Assembly (NCBI GenBank): GCA_035545895.1
Contig: DASZXJ010000078.1
Location: 1 to 10,152, forward strand
DNA: 10,152 bases
Direction: 5' to 3'
Origin: DASZXJ01 sp035545895
GTDB taxonomy: Bacteria > Planctomycetota > Phycisphaerae > Tepidisphaerales > Tepidisphaeraceae
Within the stretch, counting starts at the first letter, position 1. Every line of letters begins with the position of its first letter. The position numbers and the translations under genes are program-made. This document shows positions 6,985 to 10,152 of the stretch, one piece after another. The notes under the pieces are model-generated. The model had not been told where the DNA came from and did not search any database. It was given only the letters and a program-made list of their open reading frames with translations.

Positions 6985-8385
6985 ATGACCGACAACGCAT
7001 ATCCAAAAATCGCGAGTCTGAAAAATGTCGCTGCATTTCGGGCGCGATTGTCCTTGCTCAGTCTCGATTTGCCCTGCGACGATTCCGTTCTTTCAGCAGG
7101 CGAAAACAGTCCACTGGCGCAATCATTGGAAGTGAATGGCTTCAAAATCGGCAATCGCTGGTGCATTCATCCGATGGAAGGCTGGGACGGTACGGCCACC
7201 GGCGAGCCGACCGAAAAAACGCGGCGCCGCTGGCAACACTTTGGTGAAAGCGGAGCCAAGTTCATCTGGGGCGGCGAAGCGTTCGCCGTCACCGGCGCCG
7301 GACGAGCCAACCCCAATCAATTGGCGATCGTCGATAACAACGTCGAACGCGCCGAAAACGGCGCGAGAAATCTCCTGCAAACATTACTGAACGCCCACCG
7401 CGCCGCGGTGGGTGCAGTTGATGATCTTCTCATCGGTTTGCAACTCACCCACTCCGGACGATTCTGCAAACCCACCGATCACAAAAAACTCGCGCCGCGG
7501 ATTGCTTATCATCATCCGACGCTCGACCCGAAATTCGGCATCCGCTCAGACGACTCAGCCGTCATCGTCACGGACGATGAAATCGATCATCTCATTGATG
7601 ATTACGTCAAAGCCGCCAGACTCGCGCAGCGCGCGGGCTTTCATTTTGTCGACGTAAAACATTGCCACGGTTACTTCGCACACGAACTGCTGAGCGCCTT
7701 TACCCGGCCCGGAAAATTTGGCGGCAGCTTTGAAAATCGCACGCGATTTGCACGGGAAATCATCGGACGGATTCGCTCGGAATGCCCCGGCCTGATCGTC
7801 GGTGTGCGGCTCAGCGCTTTCGACATGGTTCCCGGCCATCGCGGATTCGGCTGGAACGGAACTGATATCGATCTGGCTGAGCCGATTCAATTCATCAGGT
7901 TGCTGGAATCACTCGGCGTGCGGCTGATCAATGTCACCTGCGGCTCGCCTTACTACAACCCGCATATTCAAAGGCCGGCGATCTTCCCGCCCAGCGACGG
8001 TTACGCGCCGCCGGAAGACCCGCTTGTCGGCGTCGCCAGACAGATTGATATGACACGAAAACTCAAGCAGGCGTGTCCGAATTCGATTTTCGTCGGCAGC
8101 GGTTACACCTATTTGCAGGAATATCTCCCGCACGTTGCACAGGCGGCCGTTCGTCAGGGGTGGACCGATTTCGTCGGGCTGGGCAGGCTGGTTCTCAGCT
8201 ATTGGAACTTGCCCGCCGACACGCTGGCGGGCAGAGGGCTTCAAGCCAAGCGCATCTGCCGCACCTTCAGCGACTGCACCACCGCTCCGCGCATGGGAAT
8301 GGTCAGCGGCTGCTATCCCCTGGATGATTATTACAAAAAATCTCCGGAGCATATTCAGCTCAAGGAGAAAAAGAGAATTGGTTGA
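6985..8385 (+). CDS. NADH:flavin oxidoreductase, Old Yellow Enzyme family
   Basis: A 466-residue FMN-binding TIM-barrel oxidoreductase of the OYE / 2,4-dienoyl-CoA reductase N-terminal type; these reduce activated C=C bonds or similar acceptors with NAD(P)H. Seen motifs are HPMEGWDG (62-69), QLTHSGR (153-159), HCHGYFAHELLSAFTRP (226-242), ENRTRFAREIIGRI (250-263), GSGYTY (371-376) and GLGR (398-401). The C-terminus has Cys425, Cys431 and Cys443 in CRTFSDCTTAP...SGCYPLD. The Cys431/Cys443 spacing (x11) equals that of the last two iron-sulfur ligands of 2,4-dienoyl-CoA reductase, but the expected C-x2-C-x3-C is reduced to C-x5-C. The separate FAD/NADPH domain of those larger enzymes is absent. 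The substrate is unknown. Residues 1-50 are an extra N-terminal arm relative to simple OYEs. The start ATG 6985 has a weak ribosome-binding site, and no better in-frame start is seen. Confidence 0.9.
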   Translation: MTDNAYPKIASLKNVAAFRARLSLLSLDLPCDDSVLSAGENSPLAQSLEVNGFKIGNRWCIHPMEGWDGTATGEPTEKTRRRWQHFGESGAKFIWGGEAFAVTGAGRANPNQLAIVDNNVERAENGARNLLQTLLNAHRAAVGAVDDLLIGLQLTHSGRFCKPTDHKKLAPRIAYHHPTLDPKFGIRSDDSAVIVTDDEIDHLIDDYVKAARLAQRAGFHFVDVKHCHGYFAHELLSAFTRPGKFGGSFENRTRFAREIIGRIRSECPGLIVGVRLSAFDMVPGHRGFGWNGTDIDLAEPIQFIRLLESLGVRLINVTCGSPYYNPHIQRPAIFPPSDGYAPPEDPLVGVARQIDMTRKLKQACPNSIFVGSGYTYLQEYLPHVAQAAVRQGWTDFVGLGRLVLSYWNLPADTLAGRGLQAKRICRTFSDCTTAPRMGMVSGCYPLDDYYKKSPEHIQLKEKKRIG

Positions 8386-8437
8386 AAGACCGTAGGACTT
8401 GAATTGTGGAGTAAAATTTATCTCCAGTTGATCGGTT

Positions 8438-8470
8438 CCCCGGGCAAAGCCCGGGGCTTTAGCCCCGGGG
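8438..8470. repeat. Overlapping GC palindromes after the OYE gene
   Basis: Two mutually exclusive hairpins share bases. CCCCGGGC (8438-8445) pairs with GCCCGGGG (8449-8456) around AAA. CCCGGGGCT (8450-8458) pairs with AGCCCCGGG (8461-8469) around TT. The word GCAAAGCCCGG (8444-8454) is also present, inverted, at the right edge of the element behind sucD (2866-2876), so the two belong to one related class. It lies 52 bases after the OYE stop and could act as a transcript end or mRNA stabiliser, but no long T-run follows. Confidence 0.6.
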
Positions 8471-8770
8471 CGGAGTATTTCGGATTTCGGATTTGGAATT
8501 GGAGTTGCGCGAAATGAGTCGGCATGGCGCAACAAAGGAGCCGCGGGTTACTGGATTTTCGTCATTCAGGTTATGGTCATTCGTCATTGGGATTTTGTTG
8601 GTCATTGGGACTTGGCCATTGGTCATTAGATCCCAATTTCCCCGCCAACCCCCGCCACTGGTTGCCTAGCGAACGATGCGGTCTCCCACCGTACCCTCCT
8701 ACGTGGAAGCTCGCTGCATTCGCCCGGCGGTTGGTTGCATGGCCGGGCGGGGGGCGGGTACATTGGGACC
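8471..8770. repeat. Gene-free stretch with degenerate GTCATT-type repeats
   Basis: No convincing gene lies between 8386 and 8770. At 8478-8491 TTTCGGA occurs twice in tandem. GTCATT occurs exactly at 8561, 8576, 8583, 8601 and 8622, with a GCCATT variant at 8615. This gives a degenerate unit like TTGGTCATTGGGA interspersed with GGATTT. The apparent reading frame at 8524-8778 (HSSLGF, GLGHWSLD) is just this repeat translated. I recall such patches between genes in planctomycete and related genomes, where they produce spurious ORFs. The right part (8640-8770) is C- then G-rich and presumably holds the hldD promoter, but no clear -35/-10 pair is visible. Confidence 0.55.
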
Positions 8771-9739
8771 GTGGCTAAGAGCATCGTCGTTACCGGGGCT
8801 GCGGGGTTCATCGGCAGAAACGTTGTCGCGGAACTGAATCGGCGCGGATTGGACAATCTGCTGCTAGTCGATCGGCTGGGCACGGACGACAAGTGGAAGA
8901 ACCTTCAGGGGTTGCGATTCGAAGACCTCATCGACCCGGATCGATATCTGGAACAGATCGAAGAGGAAAAAGCCGGCCCGGCTGATGCGATCATTCATCT
9001 GGGCGCCTGCAGCACCACCACCGAGCGGGATGCCGATTATCTGCTGCGCAATAACTATCGATACACGCGTGTGTTAGGCCAATGGGCGGCCGGGAATAAG
9101 GCGCGATTCGTCTATGCCTCCAGCGGGCAGACCTATGGCGATGGGTCGCTGGGTTATAGCGATGACGATTCGATCACGCCCACGCTGCGGCAGCTAACGA
9201 TGTACGGATATTCCAAGCAGATGTTTGATTTGTGGGCGCTGGGCAACGGGCTGCTGAAGCAAATCGTGGGATTGAAGTATTTCAACGTCTACGGGCCTTA
9301 CGAAAATCATAAAGGGGACATGCGATCGGTGGTGCATAAGGCTTACGAGCAGATTCAATCGACCGGCAAAGTCAGGCTGTTCAAGAGTTACCATCCGCAA
9401 TACCAGGATGGGGAGCAAAAGCGGGACTTTATTTATGTTTCCGATGCGGTGGATGTGACGCTCTATTTTGCCTTGGAAAATCGGGGAATTGGAGGGCTGT
9501 TCAACTGCGGAACCGGAGAAGCGCGGACATGGAACGATTTGGTCAAGGCGGTCTTTTCGGCCATAGGGGAAAAACCACAAATCGAATATGTCGATATGCC
9601 TGCGCAACTTCGCGAAAATTATCAATATTTTACGCAGGCTGATATGATTAAGCTTCGCAAGCACGGGAAATACGAAAAGCCCTTTGTCACGCTGGAACAA
9701 GGGGTTGCGACGTATGTGAAAGACCATCTGGTGAAGTGA
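8771..9739 (+). CDS. hldD: ADP-L-glycero-D-manno-heptose 6-epimerase
   Basis: Converts ADP-D-glycero-D-manno-heptose to ADP-L-glycero-D-manno-heptose, the last step in making the LPS inner-core heptose donor, in the cytosol. It is an extended SDR with Rossmann motif TGAAGFIG (8-15), HLGACSTTTE (76-85), YASSGQTYG (115-123), catalytic Tyr145 and Lys149 in YGYSK, FNVYGPYENHKGDM (171-184) with the second active-site Lys181, KRDFIYVSDAVDV (217-229) and YFTQADM (286-292). These closely follow the E. coli enzyme. The GTG start at 8771 (322 residues) is preferred because the protein family begins right before the beta strand IVVTG. An upstream ATG (8735) would add 12 Gly-rich residues encoded in the G-rich promoter-like stretch. 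Neither has a strong ribosome-binding site, so the start is not certain. No other LPS gene is in the window. Confidence 0.94.
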   Translation: MAKSIVVTGAAGFIGRNVVAELNRRGLDNLLLVDRLGTDDKWKNLQGLRFEDLIDPDRYLEQIEEEKAGPADAIIHLGACSTTTERDADYLLRNNYRYTRVLGQWAAGNKARFVYASSGQTYGDGSLGYSDDDSITPTLRQLTMYGYSKQMFDLWALGNGLLKQIVGLKYFNVYGPYENHKGDMRSVVHKAYEQIQSTGKVRLFKSYHPQYQDGEQKRDFIYVSDAVDVTLYFALENRGIGGLFNCGTGEARTWNDLVKAVFSAIGEKPQIEYVDMPAQLRENYQYFTQADMIKLRKHGKYEKPFVTLEQGVATYVKDHLVK

Positions 9740-9909
9740 AATCCTCGGGGTTTTCAACTTAATGTTGAGAGAACTGCGGATAAACACAATCTTAGCGCAA
9801 TCCGAGGAATCTTGGATTGCTGGTCGCCGGACTCTCGGAGGGAATGAGGGTTGAACAAGTCGGCGGCAGTCAAAAACATCGTGGCCACCGGCCACAGAAG
9901 GAGATCGCA
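9740..9909 (+). promoter_or_regulatory. Structured leader ahead of the porin-like gene
   Basis: Several inverted repeats lie in the 170 bases before the last gene: TCAAC-TTAAT-GTTGA (9754-9768); CAATCCGAG-GAAT-CTTGGATTG (9798-9819; 9 bp with one G-T pair); GTCGCCG (9823-9829) against CGGCGGC (9861-9867); and GTGGCC-ACC-GGCCAC (9881-9895). The last ends two bases before the ribosome-binding site AAGGAG (9898-9903). TCCTCGG (9742-9748) could alternatively pair with CCGAGGA (9802-9808), breaking the second hairpin. This suggests a long 5' untranslated region with regulatory folding. I recognise no known riboswitch, and part of it may simply be hldD's 3' end. Confidence 0.4.
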
Positions 9910-10152
9910 ATGGGAAGGTTGTCCAAGGGTTGTCTAGCCCTCGCGGCTGCTGCGGCAGCGGCTGCAATCGGAACCAACGTTTACGCGGCGGAGCCGACGT
10001 ATGATGAACTCAAACAGCAGCTCGATCAGTTGAAGAGTCGTCTGGACCAGCTCGAAACGCGTCAGGCGGTCAGTGCGCAGGAAGTGGACAAGACCGTCGA
10101 GCGCGTGTTGCAGGATGCGAATCATCGCAGTCAACTGCTTCAAGCCGAGGGC
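9910..10152 (+). CDS. N-terminus of a secreted, probably porin-like outer-membrane protein (runs off window)
   Basis: The open frame covers 81 codons to the window edge. It starts at ATG 9910, which has a strong AAGGAG six bases upstream. Residues 1-about 26 are a signal peptide: basic start (MGRLSKG), an Ala-rich hydrophobic core and an AxA-like end NVYAA before EPTYDEL. Residues 30-75 form a coiled coil (ELKQQLDQLKSRLDQLETRQ, then a DKTVERVLQDANHRSQLLQAEG segment). This order, signal peptide, short coiled coil and an RSQLL-x-EG linker, resembles planctomycete phosphate-selective-porin-like proteins, in which a beta barrel follows. The barrel is outside the window, so the family call is inference; any periplasmic coiled-coil protein is possible. 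The position after an LPS-core gene is consistent with an envelope role. Confidence 0.75.
   Translation, partial: MGRLSKGCLALAAAAAAAAIGTNVYAAEPTYDELKQQLDQLKSRLDQLETRQAVSAQEVDKTVERVLQDANHRSQLLQAEG

Noticed and set aside
8561..8627. GTCATT repeats as a CRISPR array
   Set aside because: Repeat units are only six bases and irregularly spaced, with no spacer-repeat pattern and no cas genes.
8524..8778. An 84-codon plus-strand open frame
   Set aside because: It is the GTCATT repeat patch translated, followed by promoter-like GC-rich sequence; it has no family resemblance and overlaps the hldD start.
9194..9967. A 257-codon minus-strand open frame antisense to hldD
   Set aside because: hldD on the plus strand has all catalytic motifs; the antisense product has no recognisable domain and is a codon-bias shadow that also crosses the leader.

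Overview
The window looks like an ordinary chromosomal segment from a Gram-negative bacterium, most likely a planctomycete (Planctomycetota, possibly Phycisphaerae). This assignment is inference. It rests on moderately GC-rich coding sequence, an LPS-core heptose epimerase, the start of an outer-membrane-porin-like protein with a coiled-coil stalk, a small conserved-looking protein of a type I associate with planctomycetes, and palindromic and GTCATT-type intergenic repeats familiar from that group. No marker gene settles it.

Layout. Bases 1-176 hold the tail of a probable IS630-like transposase, followed by a hairpin terminator shared with purF. purF (255-1703, minus) encodes amidophosphoribosyltransferase, the first committed step of purine synthesis. 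The divergent gap to sucD contains two adjacent hairpins and a U-run that could attenuate purF. sucD (1889-2794, plus) is a succinyl-CoA ligase alpha subunit with no sucC beside it. An inverted pair of GC-rich palindromes (REPIN-like) follows. Next come a 79-residue protein of unknown function (2903-3142) and a visibly more AT-rich ORF6N/KilA-N type gene (3191-3730) that looks acquired.

The middle carries nicotinamide/flavin redox genes. sthA, the soluble transhydrogenase (3875-5284, plus), overlaps tail-to-tail with a DUF72 gene (5262-6179, minus). The DUF72 gene is coupled to an upstream short-chain dehydrogenase (6181-6891, minus). Divergent from these is an Old Yellow Enzyme-type NADH:flavin oxidoreductase (6985-8385, plus).

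The right end has about 385 gene-free bases (8386-8770) with overlapping GC palindromes and degenerate GTCATT repeats. Then come hldD (8771-9739, plus), a structured leader of about 170 bases, and the start of a secreted, probably porin-like protein that runs off the window (9910-10152).

The genes cover housekeeping purine synthesis, TCA cycle, redox balance and envelope assembly. I see no CRISPR array, tRNA, rRNA, phage module or recognisable defence system, and no strong evidence for a new multi-gene system. The most interesting signals are non-coding: the purF leader hairpins, the two related palindrome elements, the GTCATT repeat patch and the porin leader.
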